In this document: positions 20,587-29,814 of the stretch, in pieces | Position numbering within the stretch: position 1 is the first letter of the stretch | Layout: every line of letters begins with the position of its first letter | Assembly (NCBI GenBank): GCA_014305285.1 | Contig: JACRSG010000001.1 | Coordinates: 124,001 to 188,000, forward strand | Reading direction: 5' to 3' | Length of the DNA stretch: 64,000 nt | DNA from: Campylobacter jejuni | GTDB taxonomy: Bacteria > Campylobacterota > Campylobacteria > Campylobacterales > Campylobacteraceae | Made by a program: the position numbers and the translations under genes | The notes under the pieces: generated by a model | The model's database searches: none | Told to the model about the DNA's origin: nothing | Seen by the model: the letters and a program-made list of their open reading frames with translations, nothing else

Positions 20587-22029
20587 ATGGATATTAAATC
20601 AGATGAAATTTCAGAACTTGTTTTGCCTGAAGGCAAAGATGCAAGAGGTTCTTTAGTTTATTTTAAAATTATTTTTATTCCAGCTTTTCTTTATATTTTG
20701 ATTTTATTGGGTTATTTTAATGTCATTGATTTTAAGGTTGAATTACATACGGTTATTATGACAGGTGTGATTTTTTTTACAGCATTGATTTTTGCTAGAC
20801 ATAGTACTGAGTATGCATATAGTATTTTTGAACAACAAAAAGATGAATTTAAACAGGCTTTAAAAAGACATATTATGAGACATTTTCTTGCCATAGGGAA
20901 AGATACAAAATCAAATGCCAATTTTGATGACTTTGCTTATACGTATATTAAAGGTGCAAGAAATGAAAATTTTGCTAGTATAGGTTCGGCAATTTTTCCA
21001 ATGATGGGAATTTTGGGGACTTTTATCAGTATAGCTTTTTCAATGCCAAATTTTAGTTCTAGTGATACAGCTGCCTTAGAACAAGAAATTGCAGATTTGT
21101 TAGGTGGAGTAGGAACTGCTTTTTATGTTTCAATTTATGGAATTTTTCTTGCATTATGGTGGATGTTTTTTGAAAAATATGGTAAAAGTAAAATAGATCG
21201 TTTGTTAAATCGTCAAAAAAATGCTACAAGTGGATTTTTTTGGACAAAAGAAGAGCTTGATCAAAGATATTTAACTGAGAGTTTGCAACATTTTGAAAAA
21301 ATTGGAGCAATTTTTAAACAAGTTAGTAATGATGATTTTTTTGCAGAGCTTGATCATGCTATTGATAGAAAGTTTGGTATTTTTCAAGATATGCTAAATG
21401 TAGAAGAAAAGGCTATTAGATTAAGTAGCGAACACATTAAACAAACTATGGGTGAGCTCAGCAAAGCACAAAGAGACCAACGCGATCTTGGAAAGCTTTA
21501 TAGTGAAATGTTAAATGGTATAGGTTTGCTCAATCAAAATTTAAAAGAAATCAATACAAGAATGTCAGAACAATATAATCGCTTGCTTGATATCAGCAGT
21601 GATAAAATTCATCATCTTGATAAGACACTAAGTGCATTTGATGAAAAAGTAGAGCGTTTTGGTAAAAATTTTGAACTTTATGAAAAAGCAATATTGGAAA
21701 GTCAAGAAAAGGTTTTTGAGGGATTTAAAGCAAGTTTATTTGAAGGTATGCATAAATTTAAAGAAGTATATGAAGAAGAAAAAAGTATTGATGCTAAAAT
21801 CAAAATGATGGATGAGCTTAAAAAAGAAATGAAAGCACTTGATGAAGAAACAAGTCAAATGATGAGCAAGCTCTCTGGGGATGAAAATCAGAATAAAGAA
21901 AATGAAACCAAACAAATAGAAGATTTTTCAGAATCCAAGACTGAAAAAAATCAAGATGCAATTCAAACAGAAATATCTAAGCAAGAAAGCAATGATGAGT
22001 TGAAAAATGAAGATAAAGAAAATAAATGA
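20587..22029 (+). CDS. MotA/TolQ/ExbB-type proton channel protein with long cytoplasmic coiled coil (ZorA-like)
   Basis: A 480-residue protein. Four membrane helices are visible: two near residues 22-72, and two near 135-200 that carry the MotA/ExbB channel signature (FPMMGILGTFISIAF, then GGVGTAFYVSIYGIFLALWW). From about residue 205 to 440 the chain is highly charged and helical with coiled-coil character, ending in an acidic, low-complexity tail. This layout, channel plus long cytoplasmic helix, resembles ZorA of the Zorya defence system more than flagellar MotA. The stop overlaps the next gene by four bases (ATGA). No Zorya effector (ZorC, ZorD or ZorE) is adjacent. Function is unproven. 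Confidence 0.8.
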   Translation: MDIKSDEISELVLPEGKDARGSLVYFKIIFIPAFLYILILLGYFNVIDFKVELHTVIMTGVIFFTALIFARHSTEYAYSIFEQQKDEFKQALKRHIMRHFLAIGKDTKSNANFDDFAYTYIKGARNENFASIGSAIFPMMGILGTFISIAFSMPNFSSSDTAALEQEIADLLGGVGTAFYVSIYGIFLALWWMFFEKYGKSKIDRLLNRQKNATSGFFWTKEELDQRYLTESLQHFEKIGAIFKQVSNDDFFAELDHAIDRKFGIFQDMLNVEEKAIRLSSEHIKQTMGELSKAQRDQRDLGKLYSEMLNGIGLLNQNLKEINTRMSEQYNRLLDISSDKIHHLDKTLSAFDEKVERFGKNFELYEKAILESQEKVFEGFKASLFEGMHKFKEVYEEEKSIDAKIKMMDELKKEMKALDEETSQMMSKLSGDENQNKENETKQIEDFSESKTEKNQDAIQTEISKQESNDELKNEDKENK

Positions 22030-22979
22030 AAAATGAGTCAAAAGAAGATAGTAATTTTTGGATAGCTTATGCTGATTTAATGGCAGGATTACTGTTTGTT
22101 TTTATTTTGTTAATAGGTACTATTGTTGTAAAATATGTTTTGACTCAAAGTGATTTAAAGGAAATTAAAGATAATCTCAATAAACAAGAAGCACGCTTAG
22201 AAGAAAGCAAAGAAGAGCTTAGAAATAAAGAGGCCATAGTGTTTAAACTAAGCTCTGATTTAAACAATGCTTCTAGTGCTTTAAATCTTGCTAATTCTCA
22301 AAAAGCAGAATTAGAGGCTAATATTACAAATTACAAACAGTTAAGTAAAGATTTAAACTCAACTTTAGATAACAAAGATAAGCAAATTTTGATTTTACTG
22401 GATCAATTAGAGAAAAAAGATGAAGAGCTTAAAAATTTACAAGAAGATTTTCAAAAAGCTAAAGAAAAGGTGCAAAATCTTGGTTTAATTCGTGAAAATT
22501 TAAGCAAGGAATTACAAAGCAAGCTTGATAATAATATCACTATAGATGAAAAGACAGGATCTATTTCTTTACCTGCTGAAGTACTTTTTGATAAAGATTC
22601 TTATGTGTTAAAAAACGAGGCAAAGGCAAGTTTGAGAAAAATCTTAAGCGAATATTTTGATGCTATTCTTGAAGATCCAAAAATTTTTTCTAATATTGAA
22701 AATATCATCATCGAAGGACATACTGATAGTGATGGATCTTATATTTATAATTTAGATTTGTCGCAAAAAAGAGCTTATGAGGTGATGAATTTTATCTATA
22801 CTTTTTATAAGAGTGATAAGCTTCAAAAGCTTTTAATGGCAAGCGGACGTTCTTTTTCGGATCCTGTGTTTGTCAATGGAGTTGAAGATAAGGATAAGAG
22901 TCGTCGCATAGAAATAAAATTTAGCATTAAAAATGATAATACTTTAAAAGATATAGAAAAATTCTTTGAATTTCATTAA
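22026..22979 (+). CDS. MotB/OmpA-type stator partner with peptidoglycan-binding domain (ZorB-like)
   Basis: A 317-residue protein with one N-terminal membrane helix preceded by WIAYADLMAGLLFVFILLIG. The aspartate at residue 17 sits where MotB, TolR and ZorB carry the proton-binding aspartate. A periplasmic coiled coil (about residues 45-165) leads to a C-terminal OmpA-like domain with IIEGHTDSDGSYIYNLDLSQ and SRRIEIKF, which binds peptidoglycan. It is coupled to the channel protein by a four-base overlap, so the two should form a proton-driven stator. It is not a flagellar motB by its position. Confidence 0.82.
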   Translation: MKNESKEDSNFWIAYADLMAGLLFVFILLIGTIVVKYVLTQSDLKEIKDNLNKQEARLEESKEELRNKEAIVFKLSSDLNNASSALNLANSQKAELEANITNYKQLSKDLNSTLDNKDKQILILLDQLEKKDEELKNLQEDFQKAKEKVQNLGLIRENLSKELQSKLDNNITIDEKTGSISLPAEVLFDKDSYVLKNEAKASLRKILSEYFDAILEDPKIFSNIENIIIEGHTDSDGSYIYNLDLSQKRAYEVMNFIYTFYKSDKLQKLLMASGRSFSDPVFVNGVEDKDKSRRIEIKFSIKNDNTLKDIEKFFEFH

Positions 22980-23841
22980 AACAATTAGCCCTATACAAAA
23001 AATCAATTTTAATGGATTTGAATTTTATATCAAAAGAGATGATTTATTAGGAGAAATTAATGGAAATAAAGCTAGGAAACTTGCTTTTTATGTCCATCAA
23101 AGATATCCTAAAAATCAATCTTTTATAAGTTATGGGGGAAGTCAAAGTAATGCTTTGGCGGCATTGAGTATTTTTGCTAAACAAAGATCATATAAGCTTG
23201 TTTTTGCTTGTGAAAAAATTTCTACTTTTCTTAAGAGTAATCCTTGTGGAAACTATGCTTTAGCTTTAGAAAATGGTGTTGATTTTATAGAAAATATCCA
23301 TTCTTTATCCTTAAAGCAATTTGCTTTATCTTTATGTAAAAAAGATGATATTTTTATAGAACAAGGTATAGCTAATTTAGAAGCTCAATATGGCTATATA
23401 GAACTTGCTCAAGAAATTCAAATGCAAAGTCAAAGTTTAAAGCTTGATTTTGATATTTTTTTACCTTCGGGTACGGGCACTTCGGCAGCTTTTTTGGCAA
23501 AGTATTCTAAATTTAAAGTATTTACTTGTGCTTGTATAGGTGATGTTAAATATCTTAAAAAACAAATTTTAACATTAGACCCAAGCTATGATTTTTCAAA
23601 TTTAGAAATTTTAACAAGCGATAAAAAATATCATTTTGCTAAGCCATATAAAGAATTTTACAAGCTTTATATGGATTTAAAGTTAAAGTGTAATATAGAA
23701 TTTGACTTGTTGTATGATATTTTAGGATTAAGCATAGTATTAAAACAAAAGTGGAAAAAACCATTACTTTATATACATCAAGGTGGAATTTTAGGAAATT
23801 CCACTATGTTAGAGAGATATAAATTTAAAAAATTAGTTTAA
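22966..23841 (+). CDS. PLP-dependent D-cysteine desulfhydrase / ACC deaminase family protein
   Basis: A 291-residue fold-type II PLP enzyme. The N-terminal KRDDLLGEINGNKARKL contains the lysine expected to hold PLP; SYGGSQSNALAALSIFAKQ is the phosphate/substrate-binding block; FLPSGTGTSAAFLAKY and IHQGG complete the site. The family includes D-cysteine desulfhydrase and 1-aminocyclopropane-1-carboxylate deaminase; the substrate cannot be decided from sequence. It overlaps the stator gene by 14 bases and meets the convergent transporter gene with a nine-base overlap. Confidence 0.8.
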   Translation: MNFIKTISPIQKINFNGFEFYIKRDDLLGEINGNKARKLAFYVHQRYPKNQSFISYGGSQSNALAALSIFAKQRSYKLVFACEKISTFLKSNPCGNYALALENGVDFIENIHSLSLKQFALSLCKKDDIFIEQGIANLEAQYGYIELAQEIQMQSQSLKLDFDIFLPSGTGTSAAFLAKYSKFKVFTCACIGDVKYLKKQILTLDPSYDFSNLEILTSDKKYHFAKPYKEFYKLYMDLKLKCNIEFDLLYDILGLSIVLKQKWKKPLLYIHQGGILGNSTMLERYKFKKLV

Positions 23842-25176
23842 AATTCCATAGATAAAAATGATTAAAATAATCAAAGGTGCTATATATTTTACATAATAAA
23901 ACCAAATTCCAAACCATAAACTTTTAAGTGTATTGTTATTGCTAAGTTCTTTTAGACTTTCTTGTTTGCCCAAAACCCAACCTACATAAATGCAGCAAAA
24001 AAATGCAGTTAAAATAAACAAAATATTTCCACTAATAAAATCAAAACTATCAAAAATGTTTTTTCCTTTGATGATAATAATATCACGCCAAGGCCCATAA
24101 GTTAGAATACAGGGAAGATTGCCAAATATGAAGATAAATCCTAGAGTCAGATTAATAGAAAGATTTTTAGAATATTTAAATTTTTCCTCTAGTACGCTAA
24201 TAATAACTTGATAAATTGGCAAGCTTGTAGTTAAAGCTGCAATCAAGAGTAAGATAAAAAATAAAATACATATAATGGTACCAAAATGGATATGAGAAAA
24301 TGCTATAGGTAAAGTTTCAAAAACCAAAGAAGGTCCACTATCTGGAGCAAGTCCTGCTGAAAAAAGTGCTGGAAAAATCATAAAACCAGCCAAAACAGCT
24401 ATGATAGTATTTAAAACCCCTGTATAAATAGCGGTTTTTGCCATATTTTCATTTTTATTAAGATGAGATGAAAGTGTTATCATTACTCCAAAGCCTAGAG
24501 ATAAAGCAAAAAAGACTTGCCCTAAAACATCGATTAAAAGCTTTGGTGATAAAATTTTACTAAAATCAGGTTCAAGATAAAATTTAACTCCAGCCATAGC
24601 TCCATCAAGGGTTAAATTGCGTCCAACAACAATAATAAGACAGATAAATAATAAAGGCATTAAAAATTTTACGGATTTTTCTATACCATCTATAATGCCT
24701 CTTTTTAAAATAATATAATTAATAATTACAAAAACAGTGGTAAAAATACCAACTCCTAAAGGATTGAAGGCTATTTTGTCGTTAAAAAACTGATGAGTAA
24801 ATTCTTTGCTTACTACATTGGCAAGGCTAAAATTTCCTAGGGTTAATTCCCAAATATAAACTAAAACCCATCCTCCAAGTACCATATAGTAAGCCATTAT
24901 GCCAAAACTTCCTAAAAGTCCCATATATCCAATACTTTGCCATTTTAGTTTAAAAGCATCTACGCTGTTTGTCATCGCTTTTCTGCCTATGACATTTTCA
25001 ACTAAAATAACAGGGATGCCTATGATAATCATGGCTATACAAAAAACTAATACATAAGCACCGCCACCATTTTCTCCTACAAGATAGGGAAAACGCCAAG
25101 TTGCTCCAAATCCTATGGTTGCTCCAGCAACTGTTAGAATATAAGTTAGTGTGCTACTCCATGTTTGTCTTTGCAT
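23833..25176 (-). CDS. Sodium:neurotransmitter symporter (NSS/SNF) family transporter
   Basis: A 447-residue membrane protein with about 11-12 spans and the NSS signature at the first helix (AGATIGFGATWRFPYLVGEN, followed by GGGAYV), matching LeuT-type sodium-coupled amino acid carriers. Later spans include FALSLGFGVMITLSSHLNKN, the sodium-site helix 6 region. It probably takes up an amino acid across the inner membrane. C. jejuni uses amino acids as main carbon sources, which fits, but the substrate is unknown. Its own ribosome site (AAAGGAT) lies just upstream of the start. Confidence 0.88.
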   Translation of the reverse strand: MQRQTWSSTLTYILTVAGATIGFGATWRFPYLVGENGGGAYVLVFCIAMIIIGIPVILVENVIGRKAMTNSVDAFKLKWQSIGYMGLLGSFGIMAYYMVLGGWVLVYIWELTLGNFSLANVVSKEFTHQFFNDKIAFNPLGVGIFTTVFVIINYIILKRGIIDGIEKSVKFLMPLLFICLIIVVGRNLTLDGAMAGVKFYLEPDFSKILSPKLLIDVLGQVFFALSLGFGVMITLSSHLNKNENMAKTAIYTGVLNTIIAVLAGFMIFPALFSAGLAPDSGPSLVFETLPIAFSHIHFGTIICILFFILLLIAALTTSLPIYQVIISVLEEKFKYSKNLSINLTLGFIFIFGNLPCILTYGPWRDIIIIKGKNIFDSFDFISGNILFILTAFFCCIYVGWVLGKQESLKELSNNNTLKSLWFGIWFYYVKYIAPLIILIIFIYGILN

Positions 25177-25219
25177 GATTATCCTTTCGAAAAAGAATTA
25201 TTTTACCTAAAAATAACTT

Positions 25220-25251
25220 TAAAAACTTATAAGCTATCCATATAGCTTATA
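25220..25251 (-). terminator. Terminator hairpin at the end of the dsbD-MOSC unit
   Basis: A perfect 10-base inverted repeat (TATAAGCTAT at 25228-25237 and ATAGCTTATA at 25242-25251, loop of four) spans the stop codon of the MOSC gene. On the minus strand it is followed by AGTTTTTAAAG, a short T run. This is the expected form for the end of the dsbD-MOSC transcript. Confidence 0.6.
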
Positions 25252-25896
25252 TCGTAAGTATTTTTTTAAGCGTTTGTGTATCGTTTCGTGCCAATTTTGA
25301 GATATGAGAGAGTTTAATTTTTCTAATTTATCTAATAAATTCGGATTTTGCTTAAGAATTTGATGCGGGGAGTAAAAAAGTTGATTGAGTTCAAATACAC
25401 TAAGTGAAGTAGAATTTTTTTCTAAAATTTTAATGTTTTCATGCTTTCGTATTTGTCCAACTTGTAAAACTTTATAATACCATCCACTCAAGCCCGTTTT
25501 AAAAATTTCATGTGTAAAATTTGGATTATTGTGAATTTTAGAAATTTTTACACAAGGTTTTCTAGGTTCGCTTACTTGCAGTATTGCATTTGAAAATTGA
25601 TGTATATCACCTATGCAAACATTTTGTTCACAAAGCCCATCGATGCTCAAATTTTCACCCATTGAGCCAAAATTTAGCTTTTTATTAAGAAATCTTTCCC
25701 ATATAGGATAGTTTTGACAAGAGTTGGCAAAAATAGCCTTATAGTAGCCTCCATGATGAATTTTATCAGCTATTTGATCATCTAAAATACCTAGAAAATC
25801 AATTTGTATTTCTTCTGGGTAAGCATCTTTAATAAATGCGCTTTGGAAATTTTTATAGTTTTTAATTCTCCCTATTTGCAAACTTTGAATTTTCAT
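25234..25896 (-). CDS. MOSC domain protein (YiiM-like)
   Basis: A 220-residue single MOSC domain, related to the C-terminus of molybdenum cofactor sulfurases. Conserved features are IHHGGYYKAIFANSCQNYP, GSMGENLSIDGL, and the cysteine in SEPRKPCVKIS expected to bind the molybdopterin or sulfur. YiiM-type proteins take part in molybdenum-dependent reduction of N-hydroxylated bases in E. coli; I infer a similar role. It overlaps dsbD by four bases and is thus co-expressed with it. Confidence 0.85.
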   Translation of the reverse strand: MKIQSLQIGRIKNYKNFQSAFIKDAYPEEIQIDFLGILDDQIADKIHHGGYYKAIFANSCQNYPIWERFLNKKLNFGSMGENLSIDGLCEQNVCIGDIHQFSNAILQVSEPRKPCVKISKIHNNPNFTHEIFKTGLSGWYYKVLQVGQIRKHENIKILEKNSTSLSVFELNQLFYSPHQILKQNPNLLDKLEKLNSLISQNWHETIHKRLKKYLRYKLYG

Positions 25897-27596
25897 GGTT
25901 CTAGTTTTTTTAATAAATCATCAGCACTGATAAAACCCGTGATTTTTAATTTTTCTTTTCCATTTTCAAAGAAAATTAAAACAGGTGGGCCAAAAACATT
26001 AAATTCTTTCATGGTTTTAATTTGTTCATTATTATTTTCGCTTACATCCACTTTGATAAGTTTGTAATTTTGCATTTTTTGTATGATTCTTTCATCGCTA
26101 AAGGTTAATTCATCTAAAAGTTTGCAATTTTCACACCAAGATGCAGTAAAATCAAGCATTATGGGCTTTGTATTTGTTTGTATTTCTTGCTTTAATTGTT
26201 CAAAGTTGTTGATATAATCATAGTTTAAAGCAGGTTTTGATGCAGATATAGTATTGAAATTTAAAGGATTTAAGAAATTTTTAGCTCCAAAAAGTCCTCC
26301 TAGGAAAATACTTAGAGAATAAGCTAAAATAAGAATTAAAATACTTTTTTTAATTTTAGAAATTATTGTAAAACTTTTTTCAAAAATTCCCATAAAAACA
26401 CTAAAAAATACACCTAAAATTCCATAGGCAATTAAAATGTAATTTTCTTCAATAATTCTAGAAAGTATCCAAATAGCCATAGCCAACATAACAAAACCAA
26501 AGAAAATTTTTACTTTTTCCATCCAAAAACCAGGTTTAATAAAACCTAATCCTAAGCCTATGAAAAGCAAAGGTATACCCATGCCAAAACTCATGATAAA
26601 AAGTGCACTACCACCTAATAAAGCATTGCCTGTATTGGCTATATAAATTAAAGCACCTGCTAAAGGAGCTGCTACGCAAGGACCTACTATTAAAGCAGAT
26701 AAAAATCCCATGATGGCTATACCTACAACTCCTTTTCCTTTTTCGCTTTTTTTATGTATAAAGGTTTGAAATCTTAATGGCAATTCAAAACGAAAAGCTC
26801 CAAACATAGCAAAAGCAAAAGCTATGAAAATTAGAGCAAAAAGAATTAAAATGATAGGCTTTTGTAAAATTCCTTGAATACTTGCTCCTAGAAAACTTGC
26901 TATAACTCCAGCAATAGCATAGGCTAAAGACATAAAAAAAACATAGATAAAAGAGAGAAAAAAACTATATTTTTTTGAAAATTTAGCATTACTTTTTGCT
27001 ACGATAAGAGAAGATAAAATCGGAATCATAGGTAAAATACAAGGTGTTAAGGAGAGTAAAAGTCCATAGCCAAAAAAACTTAGCACAATCCAAAAAAAGT
27101 TATCTGTTGCTAAAAAATTTGCTATAGAGCTTTCTTCAGATTCAATTTTAGTTTTTTTATCTGTTTTTTGAGCTTTGTAAGGTTTTGAAATTTCAAAAGC
27201 ATCTTTTTTAGAAATGAGATCAAAGTACCAAGTTTGAGGATTATAACACAAGCCTTCTTCAGAACAGCCTTGAAATTCGAGTTTGATTAAATTTGTGGTA
27301 TTTTTTGCAAAGCGCTCTAGTAATAAATTTGGCAAAGCTAAATTTAATTTTTGATAATAAACATTTTCATTACCTCTTGTGGAACTTTGAGGTAGATTAA
27401 TCAAAGAACTTATATCTTTTTCGTTTATATATAATTTAAGTTTATTAGAATAAAGATAAATATCTTTTCCAAGTTCAATATCAATTGAGATAGAGTTATT
27501 ATAAGAGTTTGATTTTACATTAAAAGCTTCATTTAAAGATAATATAGAAGCAAAAGATAAACAAAAACTTAATAAAATAATACTAAAAATACGCAT
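25893..27596 (-). CDS. dsbD: Thiol:disulfide interchange protein DsbD
   Basis: Carries electrons from cytoplasmic thioredoxin to the periplasm for reduction of disulfides and cytochrome c maturation. The 567-residue protein has an N-terminal signal peptide, a periplasmic domain with the redox cysteine pair near CSEEGLCYNPQTWYF, a central eight-span membrane domain with conserved cysteines (TPCILPMIPI, VGPCVAAPLAGAL), and a C-terminal thioredoxin-like domain with SWCENCKLLDE (CXXC). All three domains are present. It is divergent from ppk2 with a 96-base spacer. Confidence 0.94.
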   Translation of the reverse strand: MRIFSIILLSFCLSFASILSLNEAFNVKSNSYNNSISIDIELGKDIYLYSNKLKLYINEKDISSLINLPQSSTRGNENVYYQKLNLALPNLLLERFAKNTTNLIKLEFQGCSEEGLCYNPQTWYFDLISKKDAFEISKPYKAQKTDKKTKIESEESSIANFLATDNFFWIVLSFFGYGLLLSLTPCILPMIPILSSLIVAKSNAKFSKKYSFFLSFIYVFFMSLAYAIAGVIASFLGASIQGILQKPIILILFALIFIAFAFAMFGAFRFELPLRFQTFIHKKSEKGKGVVGIAIMGFLSALIVGPCVAAPLAGALIYIANTGNALLGGSALFIMSFGMGIPLLFIGLGLGFIKPGFWMEKVKIFFGFVMLAMAIWILSRIIEENYILIAYGILGVFFSVFMGIFEKSFTIISKIKKSILILILAYSLSIFLGGLFGAKNFLNPLNFNTISASKPALNYDYINNFEQLKQEIQTNTKPIMLDFTASWCENCKLLDELTFSDERIIQKMQNYKLIKVDVSENNNEQIKTMKEFNVFGPPVLIFFENGKEKLKITGFISADDLLKKLEP

Positions 27597-27642
27597 AAAT
27601 TTCCTAAAAATTTATTTTTTCCTTAATATTTTTAGCTTCAAT

Positions 27643-27648
27643 TATAAT
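27643..27648 (+). promoter_or_regulatory. Probable -10 box of ppk2
   Basis: A perfect TATAAT lies 45 bases before the ppk2 ATG in the divergent dsbD/ppk2 spacer; an AAAGG ribosome site follows at 27681-27685. No -35 consensus is evident. Confidence 0.5.
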
Positions 27649-27692
27649 TTATTATGGTAAATTTGCTTTAAATACTTTATAAAGGTTTGAAA

Positions 27693-28574
27693 ATGCAAGA
27701 AAATAATTCTTCAAAAACGCAAGCGGTTGTCAAAAAGAATGAAATTTATGTTTCTGTGAAAAGAAAGAAAAGTACAATAGAATATGAAAAAGATTTAAAA
27801 AATTTGCAAATTGAGCTTTTGAAATTTCAAAATCATGTTAAAGCCAAGGGTTTAAAGGTTCTTATACTTATAGAAGGGCGTGATGCGGCTGGAAAAGGTG
27901 GGGCGATTAAACGTTTGATTGAGCATTTAAATCCGCGTGGTTGTCGCGTTATGGCTCTTGAAAAACCTAGTGATGTGGAAAAAACACAGTGGTATTTTCA
28001 GCGTTATATAGCGCATTTGCCCTCAGCCGGTGAGATTGTGATTTTTGATAGATCTTGGTATAATCGTGCAGGAGTAGAACCGGTTATGGGTTTTTGTACC
28101 CCACAACAACATAAAGATTTTTTAAGAGAAGTGCCTTTGTTTGAAAATATGATTTCAAATAGTGATATTATTTTTTTTAAATTTTATTTTTCAGTATCAA
28201 AAGACGAGCAAAAAAAACGTTTTGAAAAACGCCGAAGTGATCCACTTAAACAATATAAATTATCTCCTGTGGATCAAAAATCCCAAGAATTATGGGATAA
28301 ATATACTTTAGCTAAATACTCTATGCTTTTAGCATCTAACACTCCAACTTGTCCTTGGACTATTATTTCTTCTGATGATAAGAAAAAAGCAAGATTAAAT
28401 TTATTGCGTTTTATACTTTCTAAGGTAGAATATCCAAATAAAAAAACTGGAGATTTTTCCAAAATTGATGCAAAATTAGTGCGTAGTGGAGAAGAAGAAA
28501 TACGAAAAATGGAGGCGAATTTGGAAAAACTTGACAGTAAAAAAGCAGATGAGAAAATAAAAGATTTAGATTAA
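27693..28574 (+). CDS. ppk2: Polyphosphate kinase 2
   Basis: Uses polyphosphate to phosphorylate nucleoside diphosphates, mainly GDP to GTP in characterised members. The 293-residue protein has a P-loop (LIEGRDAAGKGGAIKRLIEH), the Walker B/lid region (VIFDRSWYNRAGVEPVMGF) and the lid arginines in KDEQKKRFEKRRSDPLKQYK, and is full length for class I PPK2. The ATG at 27693 is preferred over the TTG at 27687 because of spacing to AAAGG. In C. jejuni this gene is linked to stress survival and virulence traits. Confidence 0.93.
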   Translation: MQENNSSKTQAVVKKNEIYVSVKRKKSTIEYEKDLKNLQIELLKFQNHVKAKGLKVLILIEGRDAAGKGGAIKRLIEHLNPRGCRVMALEKPSDVEKTQWYFQRYIAHLPSAGEIVIFDRSWYNRAGVEPVMGFCTPQQHKDFLREVPLFENMISNSDIIFFKFYFSVSKDEQKKRFEKRRSDPLKQYKLSPVDQKSQELWDKYTLAKYSMLLASNTPTCPWTIISSDDKKKARLNLLRFILSKVEYPNKKTGDFSKIDAKLVRSGEEEIRKMEANLEKLDSKKADEKIKDLD

Positions 28575-28582
28575 GGAAAAGA

Positions 28583-29773
28583 ATGCAAAAGCTGGTTGAA
28601 AATTTAGCACTAAAGTACTATGATAAAGCAGTTGATTTAAGACATCAAATTCATATGCATCCTGAGCTTGAATTTGAAGAAGAAAATACAGCCCATTTAG
28701 TGTGTAAAATTTTAGATGAGTTTGGCATTAAATATCAAAAAAATATTGCAAAAACAGGAATTTTAGCTATTATAGAAGGAAAAAAGAAGAGTCAGAAAAA
28801 ACCAAAATGTGTTCTTTTAAGAGCGGATATGGATGCTTTGCCTGTGCAAGAAAAAACTCATCTAAGCTATGCTTCAAAAATTGATGGTAAGATGCATGCA
28901 TGTGGACATGATGGACATACAGCAGGACTTTTGGGAGCTGCTTTGATATTAAATGAGCTTAAAGATGAATTTTGTGGTACGGTTAAATTTATGTTCCAGC
29001 CCGCAGAAGAAGGAAGCGGTGGGGCTAAACCTATGATAGAATCAGGTGTATTAGAAAATCCTTATGTTGATGCGGTTTTTGGTTGTCATTTATGGGGATC
29101 TTTGCTTGAAAATACTGCTCAAATTGTAAGTGGCGAAATGATGGCTGGAACGGATATTTTTGATTTGGAATTGATTGGCAGAGGAGGGCATGGGGCTCAT
29201 CCACATACTTGCGTAGATCCTATAATTATGGCAACGCAATTTGTGAATAATATACAAAGTGTTGTTTCTAGGCGTTTAGCTCCTTATGAAGCAGGAGTGA
29301 TTACTGTGGGTCAAATTTGTGCAGGAACTACTTATAATGTTATTCCTGCAAATGCTTATTTAAAAGGAACTGTGCGCTTTTTAAATGATAAAACACAAGA
29401 CATTTTAAAAAGTTCTCTAGAGGAAGTGGCTGCTGCTACAGCAAAATCCAATGGTGGAGATTATAAGCTTCAATATACTAAAGAATTTCCTCCATTGATT
29501 AATGATGAAAAAGCCGCTTTAATAGCAAGAAAAGCTTTTGCAAAGGTCTTAGGAGAAGAAAATATTATTGTTTCTTCTAAACCTGATATGGGAGCTGAAG
29601 ATTTTGCTTTTTTAACACGAGAAAGAATGGGGGCTTATGTATTTGTTGGAATTTCAAAGGATTTAAATCATCCAGCTTTGCATCATAGTTCTACTTTTTG
29701 TTGGGATGATGAAAATTTGAAAGTATTAATGCAGGGTGATGTGATGATGGCTTTAGAATTTTTAAATTTATAA
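28583..29773 (+). CDS. M20 family metallo-amidohydrolase
   Basis: A 396-residue M20D peptidase/amidohydrolase of the HipO/IAA-amino acid hydrolase type. Metal and catalytic residues are visible in RADMDALPVQEKTHLSY, MHACGHDGHTAGLLGAAL, FMFQPAEEGSGGAKPMIESG, GCHLWG and GRGGHGAHPH, and the last histidine in HHSSTFCWDD. It probably removes an acyl group from an N-acyl amino acid. It is not necessarily the hippuricase: I recall the diagnostic hipO of C. jejuni lying elsewhere in the genome. It follows ppk2 by eight bases. Confidence 0.88.
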   Translation: MQKLVENLALKYYDKAVDLRHQIHMHPELEFEEENTAHLVCKILDEFGIKYQKNIAKTGILAIIEGKKKSQKKPKCVLLRADMDALPVQEKTHLSYASKIDGKMHACGHDGHTAGLLGAALILNELKDEFCGTVKFMFQPAEEGSGGAKPMIESGVLENPYVDAVFGCHLWGSLLENTAQIVSGEMMAGTDIFDLELIGRGGHGAHPHTCVDPIIMATQFVNNIQSVVSRRLAPYEAGVITVGQICAGTTYNVIPANAYLKGTVRFLNDKTQDILKSSLEEVAAATAKSNGGDYKLQYTKEFPPLINDEKAALIARKAFAKVLGEENIIVSSKPDMGAEDFAFLTRERMGAYVFVGISKDLNHPALHHSSTFCWDDENLKVLMQGDVMMALEFLNL

Positions 29774-29787
29774 ACATAGAATTAAAA

Positions 29788-29809
29788 ATTCACGAAAAAT
29801 TCACAAAAA
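29788..29809 (+). repeat. Tandem 11-base direct repeat upstream of macAB
   Basis: ATTCACGAAAA (29788-29798) is followed directly by ATTCACAAAAA (29799-29809), matching at 10 of 11 positions. It ends six bases before a TAAAAT -10-like hexamer (29815-29820). Two 11-base direct repeats at the -35 position are the layout bound by OmpR/PhoB-type response regulators, so this may be an operator for the efflux operon. That role is inference. Confidence 0.5.
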
Positions 29810-29814
29810 ATGAG

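Noticed and set aside
20587-22979. Flagellar motor genes motA/motB
   Set aside because: The long cytoplasmic coiled coil, OmpA partner length and position next to fba differ from the flagellar stator genes, which are expected elsewhere as a separate pair.
28583-29773. Hippuricase gene hipO
   Set aside because: The same M20 family, but the context differs from where I recall hipO, and the substrate cannot be told from motifs; left as amidohydrolase.
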